A DNA stretch of 64,000 nt from Streptomyces narbonensis (GTDB taxonomy: Bacteria; Actinomycetota; Actinomycetes; Streptomycetales; Streptomycetaceae), in the NCBI RefSeq assembly GCF_014649015.1, contig NZ_BMSF01000003.1, forward strand, positions 310,001 through 374,000, read 5' to 3'. The first letter of the stretch is position 1, and every line of letters starts with the position of its first letter. Of the stretch, positions 19,824 through 27,148 are shown piece by piece. The notes below the pieces were generated by a model that did not search any database, had not been told where the DNA came from, and worked only from the letters and a program-made list of their open reading frames with translations. A program made the position numbers and the translations under genes.

Positions 19824-20843
19824 GTGACGACCTATGACGATCGAGCGAGCCTCACTGATCTGACCACGACCGCGGAGCGTGTCCGCGGGTCGGTGGAGAG
19901 TGTGATCGAGGGCAAGCCCGAGGTCGTACGGCTTTCTCTGACCGTGCTGCTCGCCGAGGGGCACCTCCTCATCGAGGATGTCCCCGGCGTCGGCAAGACC
20001 ATGCTCGCCAAGACCCTGGCGCGGTCCATCGACTGCTCGGTGCGCCGCATCCAGTTCACCCCCGACCTGCTGCCCTCGGACATCACGGGCGTGTCGATCT
20101 TCGACCAGCAGCGACGGGAGTTCGAGTTCAAGCCGGGCGCGATCTTCGCCCAGATCGTGATCGGCGACGAGATCAACCGCGCCTCGCCGAAGACCCAGTC
20201 CGCGCTCCTGGAGTCCATGGAGGAGCGGCAGGTCACCGTGGACGGCCAGACCTACGAGCTGCCCAGCCCGTTCATGGTCGTCGCCACCCAGAACCCGGTG
20301 GAGATGGAGGGCACCTACCCGCTGCCGGAGGCCCAGCGCGACCGCTTCATGGCCCGGGTCTCCATGGGCTACCCGAGCGCCGAGGCCGAACTCCAGATGC
20401 TCGACGTGCACGGCTCGGTGTCCCCGCTGGACGACCTCCAGCCGGTCGCCCACGCCCACGACATCCTCAAGCTGATCGAGGCCGTGCGCGCGGTGCACGT
20501 CGCCGACGCCGTCCGCCGGTACGCGGTCGACATCGTCGCCGCCACCCGCACCCACCCCGACCTGCGGCTCGGCGCCTCGCCCCGGGCCACGCTCCACCTG
20601 CTGCGGGCCGCCAAGGCCTCGGCCGCGCTCAGCGGCCGCGAGTACGTCCTGCCGGACGACCTCCAGGCCCTCGCCGCACCCGTACTCGCCCACCGGCTGC
20701 TGCCGACGGCGCAGGCCCAGCTGAACCGGCGCACCGCCGAGCAGGTCGTCCAGGACATCCTCCAGCGCACCCCCGTCCCGGCCGCGGCCCCGCCCGCCGG
20801 ACCGCTCTACGGCCAGCAGCAGCCCGGCGCCCGGCGGCTGTGA
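19824..20843 (+). CDS. MoxR family AAA+ ATPase
   Basis: This 339-residue AAA+ protein has Walker A in IEDVPGVGKTMLAKTLA, Walker B in IVIGDEINRASPK, and sensor and arginine-finger region FMVVATQNPVEMEGTYPLPEAQRDRF. GTG at 19824 is chosen because GGAGGGC precedes it; frame positions upstream lack such a site. MoxR proteins act as chaperone-like remodellers and are typically encoded beside a DUF58 protein, as here. The stop overlaps the next gene. The client protein is unknown; the DUF58-transglutaminase pair downstream suggests a cell-surface role. Confidence 0.93.
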   Translation: MTTYDDRASLTDLTTTAERVRGSVESVIEGKPEVVRLSLTVLLAEGHLLIEDVPGVGKTMLAKTLARSIDCSVRRIQFTPDLLPSDITGVSIFDQQRREFEFKPGAIFAQIVIGDEINRASPKTQSALLESMEERQVTVDGQTYELPSPFMVVATQNPVEMEGTYPLPEAQRDRFMARVSMGYPSAEAELQMLDVHGSVSPLDDLQPVAHAHDILKLIEAVRAVHVADAVRRYAVDIVAATRTHPDLRLGASPRATLHLLRAAKASAALSGREYVLPDDLQALAAPVLAHRLLPTAQAQLNRRTAEQVVQDILQRTPVPAAAPPAGPLYGQQQPGARRL

Positions 20844-22192
20844 TGGCGACCGCCGCCGTACCGGACGGGCAGCGGCAGGGCGACGACCGGGGCGGTCTGC
20901 GGGCCGCCTTCGGCGGTCTCACGACCCGCGGCCGGTCCTTCCTCGCCGCCGGGGTGGCCGCCGCCGTCTGCGCGTACGTGCTCGGCCAGGCCGATCTGCT
21001 GCGCGTCGGGCTGCTCCTCGCCGCCCTGCCGCTGATCTGCGTCCTCGTGTTGCACCGCACGCGCTACCGGGTCGCGGCCTCCCGCCGCCTCACCCCGCAG
21101 CGGGTGGAGGCGGGCTCGGAGGCCCGGGTCCAGCTCCGGATGGAGAACGTCTCCAAGCTCCCCACCGGGCTGCTCATGCTCCAGGACCACGTGCCGTACA
21201 TGCTGGGACCCCGCCCGCGCTTCGTCCTCGACCGGGTCGAGGCGGGCGGGCGGCGCGAGGTCTCCTACCGGGTCCGCTCCGACCTGCGCGGACGCTTTCC
21301 GCTTGGCCCGCTCCAGCTCAGGCTCAACGACCCCTTCGGGATGTGCGAGCTGACCCGTGCCTTCAGCGCGTACGACACCCTCACCGTCGTCCCGCGCACG
21401 GAGCCGCTGCCCCCGGTGAAGCTCGCCGGCGAGGCCGCGGGGTACGGCGACGGGCACCAGCGCTCCCTCGCGCTCGCCGGCGACGACGACGTCATCCCGC
21501 GCACCTACCGGCACGGCGACGACCTGCGCCGGGTGCACTGGCGCTCCACCGCCCGCTACGGCGAGCTGATGGTGCGCCGCGAGGAGCAGCCGCAGCGGGC
21601 CCGCTGCACCGTGCTCCTCGACACCCGCCGGGTCGCCTACCAGGGCACGGGCCCCGACTCCGCCTTCGAGTGGGCGGTCTCCGGCGCCGCCTCCGCGCTG
21701 GTGCACATGCTGGAGCGCGGCTACGCGGTCCGGCTGCTCACCGACACCGGCAGCGCGGTGCCCGGAGAGGGCTCCGACGGCTTCGCCGGCTCGGCGCAGG
21801 ACTCGGCCGACACGGCCGGTCTGATGATGGACACGCTCGCGATCGTCGACCACTCCGAAGGAGCCGGACTCTCCCGCGCCTCCGACGTGCTGCGCGGCGG
21901 GAACGAAGGGCTGCTCATCGCCTTCCTCGGCGACCTCGACGAGGAGCAGGCGGCCCTGACCGCCCGGATGCGCGGGCGGACCGGCGCGGCCGTCGCCTTC
22001 GTCCTGGACTCGGGCACCTGGCTGACCGGCGCCGCGGCCGGCAGGCGGGTCGAGAACCGCGTACGGCAGCTGCGCGAGGCGGGCTGGACGGCGCTTGCCG
22101 TGCCGTCCGGGGCGCGGATCGCCGACGTGTGGCAGCAGGCGGCCGGAGCCCGTACGGAATCCGCCGCCGACACCTACGGAGGCTGGTCATGA
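20840..22192 (+). CDS. DUF58 domain membrane-anchored protein
   Basis: This 450-residue protein starts with two adjacent hydrophobic helices (about residues 33-70), followed by an extracytoplasmic-like beta region and the DUF58 core. The core carries the hallmark DDVIPRTYRHGDDLRRVHWRSTARYGELMVRREE. A von Willebrand A-like fold is typical downstream. The start is GTG at 20840 or ATG at 20843, overlapping the moxR stop, so the two are coupled. DUF58 proteins act with MoxR ATPases; the precise function is not established. Confidence 0.9.
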   Translation: MMATAAVPDGQRQGDDRGGLRAAFGGLTTRGRSFLAAGVAAAVCAYVLGQADLLRVGLLLAALPLICVLVLHRTRYRVAASRRLTPQRVEAGSEARVQLRMENVSKLPTGLLMLQDHVPYMLGPRPRFVLDRVEAGGRREVSYRVRSDLRGRFPLGPLQLRLNDPFGMCELTRAFSAYDTLTVVPRTEPLPPVKLAGEAAGYGDGHQRSLALAGDDDVIPRTYRHGDDLRRVHWRSTARYGELMVRREEQPQRARCTVLLDTRRVAYQGTGPDSAFEWAVSGAASALVHMLERGYAVRLLTDTGSAVPGEGSDGFAGSAQDSADTAGLMMDTLAIVDHSEGAGLSRASDVLRGGNEGLLIAFLGDLDEEQAALTARMRGRTGAAVAFVLDSGTWLTGAAAGRRVENRVRQLREAGWTALAVPSGARIADVWQQAAGARTESAADTYGGWS

Positions 22193-24615
22193 GCGGCCGC
22201 GCACGGCTGACCCTCGCCTCCTGGGGCGCCACGCTGATGGCGGCCGGGGCGCTGCTCCCGCTGGTCAAGCCGGCGAACTGGATCTTCACGGCGGCCTTCG
22301 TCCTCGCCCTGGTGAGCGGCGTGGGCACGCTGGCCCGGCGGGTGCCGCTGGCCCGGCCGCTGACGCTGCTCGCGCAGGCGGCCGTCGTCCTGCTCGCGCT
22401 CACGGTGTTCTTCGCCCGGGAGCAGGCCGTCCTCTGGCTGATCCCCGGTCCGCAGGCCGTGACGCACGCCGTCGAGCTGTTCCAGGCGGGTGCCGAGGAC
22501 GTCGGCCGGTACGCGATCCCGGCGCCGGACACCGAGGGCATCCGGCTCATGCTCGTCGGCGGTGTGGTCGCGATCGGGCTCCTGGTGGACACCCTCGCGG
22601 TCACCTTCCGCAGGGCGGCCCCGGCCGGTCTTCCGCTGCTCGCCCTGTACTCGGTCGCCGCGGGGCTCTCCGGCGGCGGCGCGGGCTGGCTCTGGTTCCT
22701 CCTCGCGGCCTCCGGCTATCTGCTGCTGCTCCTCGCGGAGGGCCGCGACCGTCTCTCGCAGTGGGGGCGGGTCTTCGGTGGCGCCCAGCGCTCCGGCCGG
22801 CCGGGCTCCTCGGGCTCGGGCGGCGGTCCCGCCTTCGCGCCGGCCCGCACCGGGCGCCGGATCGGCGCCGTCGCGATGGGTGTCGCCATGGTCGTGCCGC
22901 TCGCGCTGCCCGGTCTCTCCGGCGGTCTGTTCGGGACCGGCGGGGGTGAGAACGGCGGGGGCTCCGGCCCCGGCGGCACGATCTCCGCCGTGAACCCGCT
23001 GGTCTCCCTTCAGGACAACCTGCGCCAGCCCGAGGACCGGGAGGTCCTCCGCTACCGGACCAACGCCCGCGACACCAGCGGCCTCTACATGCGGCTCGTC
23101 GCCCTCGACCAGTTCGACGGCGCGTCCTGGAAGTCCTCGGTCCGTCCGATCGAGGACGTGCCGAAGCAGCTTCCGTGGCCCGAGGGGCTCAGCCAGGACG
23201 TCAAGGTCAGCGAGGTGACCACCAATCTCGTCGCCTCCGAGGCGTACGAGCAGCGGTGGCTGCCCATGCCGTTCCCTGCGGGCCGGGTCGACATCAGCGG
23301 CAAGTGGCGCTTCGAGCCGGCCGGACGGATGCTCGTCGGCGACGACAAGCAGACCACCAGCGGCGTCCGCTACCAGGTCTCAAGCCTGGACGTGCAGCCC
23401 ACGTCAGGGCAGCTGGCCGCGGCCGGGAGCGCCCCGGAGAAGCTGCGCGCCGAGTACACGAAGATCCCCGCCTCCCTCCCCGCCGATGTGAAGGCGACGG
23501 CCCGGGAGGTCACCAAGGGAGCGCGCAACGACTACGAGAAGGCGGTCAAGCTCCAGAACTGGTTCTCCGAGGACGGCGGCTTCCGCTACGACGTCGAGGT
23601 GACCTCCGGCACCGGGGCGCAGGCGATCTCCCGCTTCCTGAAGGACAAGGAGGGCTTCTGCGTCCACTTCTCCTTCTCCATGGCGGCGATGGCCCGCTCG
23701 CTCGGCATCCCCGCGCGGGTGGCCGTCGGCTTCATGCCGGGCACGCCGCAGACCGACGGCTCGGTCTCGGTGGGCATCCGGGACGCACACGCCTGGCCCG
23801 AGCTGTACTTCGACGGGGCGGGCTGGATGCGGTTCGAGCCGACGCCGTCGCGGGGCTCCACCCCGGCCTACACCCGGCAGAACACGCCGTCGGGCACGGC
23901 CACCGGTCCCGCGCAGCCCGAGCAGAGCGCCTCGGCGCAGCCGTCCGCCGCGCCGAGCGCCTCGGAGAGCTGCACGCCGCAGATGCGCAGGCTCGGCGAC
24001 TGCGGTCCGGACGCGGCGGTGGCCGGCGCGGAGTCGGACGGGTCCGGCCCGGACTTCCTGACGGCCGGTCTGGTGACGCTCGGGGCGCTCGTGGTGCTGG
24101 CGCTGCCGTTCCTGCCGGTGCTGTGGCGGACCCGGGTGCGGTCCCGTCGGCTCGGTCCGGGCGGCGGTCGCGGCCCGGAGGACCTGGCGGCGCGGACGCT
24201 CGCCGTCTGGCGGGAGATCACCGACACGGCCTGGGACTACGGGGTCGAGCCGGACGAGTCCATGACGCCGAGGAAGACCGCGGCGCGCGTGGTCCGACTG
24301 GGTGAGCTGCAGGGTGAGCCGGCGGACTCGGTGCACCGCGTGGCCCGTGCGGTGGAGGAGGTGCTCTACGCGCCCCGGCCCGTGCCGGCCGCGGGTCTGG
24401 CCGAGGAGGCCGCCCGGGTCAGGGCGGGATTCCACGCGAGCGCCGACCGCCGTGCGCGCCTGCGCGCGGTGCTGGCCCCGCGCTCGGCGGTCCGCCTCCG
24501 CTGGGCGGCCTCGGCCCGCTGGTCGGCCGTGACGACGGTGTGGGCGGAGCGCCGCCAGGCGCTGGTCTCGCGTACGGCCTCGCTCCTCCGCCGCACGCCC
24601 CGCGAAGCGGGCTGA
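22189..24615 (+). CDS. TgpA-type membrane protein with transglutaminase-like domain
   Basis: This 808-residue protein follows ACGGAGG and overlaps the DUF58 stop by 4 bp. Six or seven hydrophobic helices occupy about residues 5-245, as in DUF3488/TgpA proteins. The transglutaminase-like domain (about 440-555) has Cys491 in EGFCVHFSFSMAAMARSLGIPARV and His534 in DAHAWPELYF. The usual third catalytic Asp position is Glu in WMRFEPTP. A Ser/Ala/Pro-rich linker, one more helix (about 620-645) and a DUF4129-like cytoplasmic tail follow. Bacterial relatives with MoxR and DUF58 partners are thought to act on the envelope; the substrate is unknown. Confidence 0.9.
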   Translation: MSGRARLTLASWGATLMAAGALLPLVKPANWIFTAAFVLALVSGVGTLARRVPLARPLTLLAQAAVVLLALTVFFAREQAVLWLIPGPQAVTHAVELFQAGAEDVGRYAIPAPDTEGIRLMLVGGVVAIGLLVDTLAVTFRRAAPAGLPLLALYSVAAGLSGGGAGWLWFLLAASGYLLLLLAEGRDRLSQWGRVFGGAQRSGRPGSSGSGGGPAFAPARTGRRIGAVAMGVAMVVPLALPGLSGGLFGTGGGENGGGSGPGGTISAVNPLVSLQDNLRQPEDREVLRYRTNARDTSGLYMRLVALDQFDGASWKSSVRPIEDVPKQLPWPEGLSQDVKVSEVTTNLVASEAYEQRWLPMPFPAGRVDISGKWRFEPAGRMLVGDDKQTTSGVRYQVSSLDVQPTSGQLAAAGSAPEKLRAEYTKIPASLPADVKATAREVTKGARNDYEKAVKLQNWFSEDGGFRYDVEVTSGTGAQAISRFLKDKEGFCVHFSFSMAAMARSLGIPARVAVGFMPGTPQTDGSVSVGIRDAHAWPELYFDGAGWMRFEPTPSRGSTPAYTRQNTPSGTATGPAQPEQSASAQPSAAPSASESCTPQMRRLGDCGPDAAVAGAESDGSGPDFLTAGLVTLGALVVLALPFLPVLWRTRVRSRRLGPGGGRGPEDLAARTLAVWREITDTAWDYGVEPDESMTPRKTAARVVRLGELQGEPADSVHRVARAVEEVLYAPRPVPAAGLAEEAARVRAGFHASADRRARLRAVLAPRSAVRLRWAASARWSAVTTVWAERRQALVSRTASLLRRTPREAG

Positions 24616-24624
24616 CGGCCCTGG

Positions 24625-24656
24625 TGGACCGCCGCTCCGTGCGGAGCGGCGGTCCA
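24625..24656 (+). terminator. Terminator hairpin after the transglutaminase gene
   Basis: TGGACCGCCGCTCCG (24625-24639) and CGGAGCGGCGGTCCA (24642-24656) form a perfect 15-bp stem with a 2-nt top, 10 bp after the stop codon. Confidence 0.7.
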
Positions 24657-24667
24657 GCGGCGGCAAC

Positions 24668-24777
24668 GGTCCGAACCCAAGCAGCGGTCCGAGCCGGAGC
24701 GGCGGTCCGAAACCCCAAGCAGCGGTCCGAGCCGGAGCAACGGTCCCAACCCAAGCAGCGGTCCGAGCCGGAGCGGC
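24668..24777. repeat. Three tandem copies of a 36-38 bp repeat
   Basis: Copies lie at 24668-24703, 24704-24741 and 24742-24777. Each is built of two GGTCC-led half units, one running GAACCCAAGCAGC and one GAGCCGGAGCGGC after GGTCC. The GAGCGGCGGTCC part matches the right arm of the terminator just upstream, so the array may have grown from it by slippage. Two copies of a 15-bp ACGACGGGAGTGCCG unit follow near 24800-24830. No gene is evident in 24616-24919. Confidence 0.75.
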
Positions 24778-24836
24778 GGTCCGGCGGAGCAGTCCACGAA
24801 CGACGGGAGTGCCGACGACGGGAGTGCCGACGACGA

Positions 24837-24879
24837 AGCCCCGCAGGGCACCGCGCCGTGGCGCGGGCCCTGCGGGGCT
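24837..24879. terminator. Bidirectional terminator between convergent genes
   Basis: AGCCCCGCAGGGC (24837-24849) pairs with GCCCTGCGGGGCT (24867-24879). The intervening bases form a second stem (CCGCGCC with GGCGCGG). It lies 41 bp beyond the DUF3040 stop and mainly serves that minus-strand gene. Confidence 0.8.
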
Positions 24880-24919
24880 CGGTCCTTGTCAGGGTGCGGG
24901 GCTACCGCTCAGGGGGCCG

Positions 24920-25324
24920 TCAGTGGCCGCCGCCCTGCTGTTCGTCGCGGCGGCGCTGCCACCGCTCTTCGATCCGATTCATGGTGGAGCGTCGCTGCCG
25001 GGTCTGGCGACCACCGGCCGCCGTCCCACCCCTGGCCTGCTGTTCGCCCGGCTTGGGCGCCTTGCGCCATCCGGTGACCGCCAGGACCGCGCAGCCCAGC
25101 ATGACGAGGAATCCCACCACGCTGATCCAGATCTGCTGTGCGACCATTCCGGCCATGAGGAGCGCGATACCCACCAGGAAGCCGGCGACTGCCTGGTAAA
25201 CCCGTCGGCGGGTGTACGTACGCAGCCCGCTTCCCTCGAGCGCTGTCGCGAACTTGGGATCTTCGGCGTACAGCGCTCGCTCCATCTGCTCGAGCATTCG
25301 CTGCTCGTGCTCCGAGAGCGGCAC
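24920..25324 (-). CDS. DUF3040 domain small membrane protein
   Basis: This 134-residue protein starts at a GTG preceded by AGGAGGACTCC. The N-terminal MPLSEHEQRMLEQMERALYAEDPKFATAL is the recognisable DUF3040 signature. Two transmembrane helices (about residues 45-62 and 66-84) follow, then a basic, Gly- and Arg-rich tail. The family is confined largely to actinobacteria and has no assigned function. It is probably transcribed alone, from a promoter near 25375-25403. Confidence 0.9.
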   Translation of the reverse strand: MPLSEHEQRMLEQMERALYAEDPKFATALEGSGLRTYTRRRVYQAVAGFLVGIALLMAGMVAQQIWISVVGFLVMLGCAVLAVTGWRKAPKPGEQQARGGTAAGGRQTRQRRSTMNRIEERWQRRRDEQQGGGH

Positions 25325-25374
25325 GGAGTCCTCCTAGTCGTCGGTCGCGGGGGCGACCGGTTTGCGGCCCTTTC

Positions 25375-25403
25375 AGGATAGGCAGGGAATCGCCCCCGTG
25401 AAA
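25375..25403 (-). promoter_or_regulatory. Putative promoter of the DUF3040 gene
   Basis: On the minus strand TTTCAC (25398-25403) and TATCCT (25375-25380) are 17 bp apart, about 50 bp upstream of the GTG. The -10 is good and the -35 weak. The rest of the spacer 25325-25596 shows no gene. Confidence 0.35.
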
Positions 25404-25596
25404 CCCGCCCACAATGCCGAATAGCCAATCCGGGCCGCCATGCGGATCGGTTGCTGAGGCGTTGATTCCCCAGCGCCTTCTCCGTCATGCCGGATGGTCT
25501 CCCCCGATCATACGGGGCGGAACCCCACATCGGGCGGGCTGTGGCGTACTCCATCGCCGCCCGAGGCCCGCAGCGCCGAACGGGGGCCCGTGGCTG

Positions 25597-26385
25597 TCAG
25601 GCGCGCTTCTCGCCGAGAACGTGCAGCTGGGTGGCGATGGCGTGGAAGGAGGGCAGCTCGGCGGCCGCGGCCTCCAGCTTGAGGAGAGCCTCCGCGGCGC
25701 CCGGCTCGGTGTCCACGAGGACTCCCGGAACCAGGTCGGCGAAGACCCGGACGCCGTGCACGGCGCCGATCTGGAGACCGGCCTCCGCCGTGAGCTCGGT
25801 GAGCTGCTCGGCGGTGAAGCGGCGGGGCACGGGGTCGCCCGCGCCCCACCGGCCGTCCGGGTCGGTGAGCGCGTGCCGGGCCTCGGTGAAGTGCCCGGCG
25901 AGCGCGCGGGCCAGCACGGCGCCGCCGAGCCCGGCGGCGAGCAGGCTGAGGCTGCCGCCGGGGCGGAGCGCGGCGACCGCGTTCCGCACGCCCTCGGCGG
26001 GGTCGTCGACGTACTCCAGGACGCCGTGGCAGAGCACGGCGTCGTACGCCTCGCGCTCGACGACGTCGAAGAGACCGTGGACGTCGCCCTGGACCCCGGT
26101 GACCCGGTCCGCGACCCCGGCCTCGGCGGCCCGGCGCTCCAGCGCGAAGAGGGCGTTCGGGCTGGGGTCGACGACGGTGACGCGGTGCCCGAGGCGGGCC
26201 ACCGGCACGGCGAAGTTCCCGGAGCCGCCGCCCGTGTCGAGGACATCGAGGCTGTCCTTCCCGGTGGCCTTGACCCGGCGGTCCAGGGCGTCCTTGAGGA
26301 CGTCCCAGACGACGGCGGTACGCAGGGAGGCGCGCGACGGTCGCGACGACGTCTCTCGACCGAAGACAGGGGAAGGGTCCGGCAC
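25597..26385 (-). CDS. Class I SAM-dependent methyltransferase
   Basis: This 262-residue protein has the seven-strand methyltransferase core. Motif I is LDVLDTGGGSGNFAVPVARLG near residue 46, the acidic residue after strand 2 is in VTVVDPSPNALF, and motif post-II GVQGDVHGLFD and motif IV AYDAVLCHGVLEYVDD are recognisable. The order resembles UbiE/CmoA-like small-molecule or tRNA methyltransferases, but no substrate can be read from the sequence. GTG at 26385 has GAGGAG upstream. The next upstream gene is the HEPN protein, 67 bp away and on the same strand. Confidence 0.85.
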   Translation of the reverse strand: MPDPSPVFGRETSSRPSRASLRTAVVWDVLKDALDRRVKATGKDSLDVLDTGGGSGNFAVPVARLGHRVTVVDPSPNALFALERRAAEAGVADRVTGVQGDVHGLFDVVEREAYDAVLCHGVLEYVDDPAEGVRNAVAALRPGGSLSLLAAGLGGAVLARALAGHFTEARHALTDPDGRWGAGDPVPRRFTAEQLTELTAEAGLQIGAVHGVRVFADLVPGVLVDTEPGAAEALLKLEAAAAELPSFHAIATQLHVLGEKRA

Positions 26386-26452
26386 GGCTGTTGACTCCTC
26401 GGTGACGGGTACGGACGGTCCCCACCCTATGGCCTCGGGCCTGCGTTTCGGA

Positions 26453-26983
26453 TCAGCCGCCGGCCTCTCCGGCCCCCGGCTGACGGGGCAGCACCGGCTG
26501 GAGGACGAGCAGCCGCTCGACCAGCCGCAGGAACAGGGCCGCGTCCCGGAGCAGGTCGTCGGCCTCGCGCCGGCTCGCCGCGCTCGTGATCCCGGCCTCG
26601 GCGCGGGCCCTGCGCTGGGCGCCGGAGGCGAAGAGGGCGCTCCACTCGGTCAGCTCGGGCGCGAGCCGGGGCAGCAACTCCCAGGTGCTCCTTATCCGCT
26701 GTCGGTGCCGGGGGGCGGTCTCGGGCCTGGCTCGGACGGCGAGCACGGCCGCCGCGGCCCGCAGGGCGGCGAGGTGGGCGGTGGCGTACCGCTCGTGGGG
26801 CCGGTCGAGCCCGGCGGCCTCGGCGAGTCCGGCACGGGCCTTGGCGAGCAGGTCGAGCGCGGCGGGCGGGGCGCCGGCCCGGCGCGGGACGGGGTGGACG
26901 TCGGAGGCTGGTCCGGACCGTGCGGGTGCGGCGGTGCCGCCGGGGCGGGGGCGGGGCGCGGCTGCTGCGGAAGGGCTGGCCAT
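26453..26983 (-). CDS. SAV_6107-type HEPN domain protein
   Basis: This 176-residue protein starts at ATG 26983 behind AGGAGG. After a Pro/Ala-rich N-terminal 40 residues it is all-helical, with DLLAKARAGLAEAAGLDRPHERYATAHLAALRAAAAVLAVRA in two helices. It contains R65-YATA-H70, fitting the R-x4-6-H motif of HEPN ribonucleases. The C-terminal half (SREADDLLRDAALFLRLVERLL) is also helical. I recognise it as the actinobacterial SAV_6107 family. Its target is unknown. It is divergent from the ABC-YhgE-TetR operon and shares its upstream region. Confidence 0.8.
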   Translation of the reverse strand: MASPSAAAAPRPRPGGTAAPARSGPASDVHPVPRRAGAPPAALDLLAKARAGLAEAAGLDRPHERYATAHLAALRAAAAVLAVRARPETAPRHRQRIRSTWELLPRLAPELTEWSALFASGAQRRARAEAGITSAASRREADDLLRDAALFLRLVERLLVLQPVLPRQPGAGEAGG

Positions 26984-27072
26984 GACGTGCCTCCTGTCGT
27001 CGCGTGACGGCTCTGTGGCCGTATGTGTCCATCGTGCAGGCCCCCACTGACAACGCGGGCTGACCTGGGCTT

Positions 27073-27101
27073 TTGCGTGATCGACTACCCCGGGGTAACT
27101 T
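27073..27101 (+). promoter_or_regulatory. Putative promoter of the ABC-YhgE-TetR operon
   Basis: TTGCGT (27073-27078) and TAACTT (27096-27101) are 17 bp apart. The -10 abuts the palindromic operator, so a bound repressor would cover the -10 and start site. Confidence 0.5.
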
Positions 27102-27125
27102 TTGAACTGACCAGTCAGTTCAAAA
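27100..27125. promoter_or_regulatory. 26-bp palindromic operator, probably for the TetR regulator
   Basis: TTTTGAACTGAC and GTCAGTTCAAAA are perfect inverted arms around a central CA, beginning about 50 bp upstream of the ABC-like gene. AT-rich palindromes of this length are rare at this GC content and fit a TetR-family dimer-pair site. The regulator encoded at the end of the same operon (30301-30909) is the obvious candidate, which implies autoregulation. Confidence 0.75.
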
Positions 27126-27148
27126 ATGGGGAAGTGGGGGGTGGGCCC

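Noticed and set aside
24668..24777. CRISPR array
   Set aside because: The copies are contiguous 36-38 bp units with no spacers of unique sequence between repeats and no cas genes.
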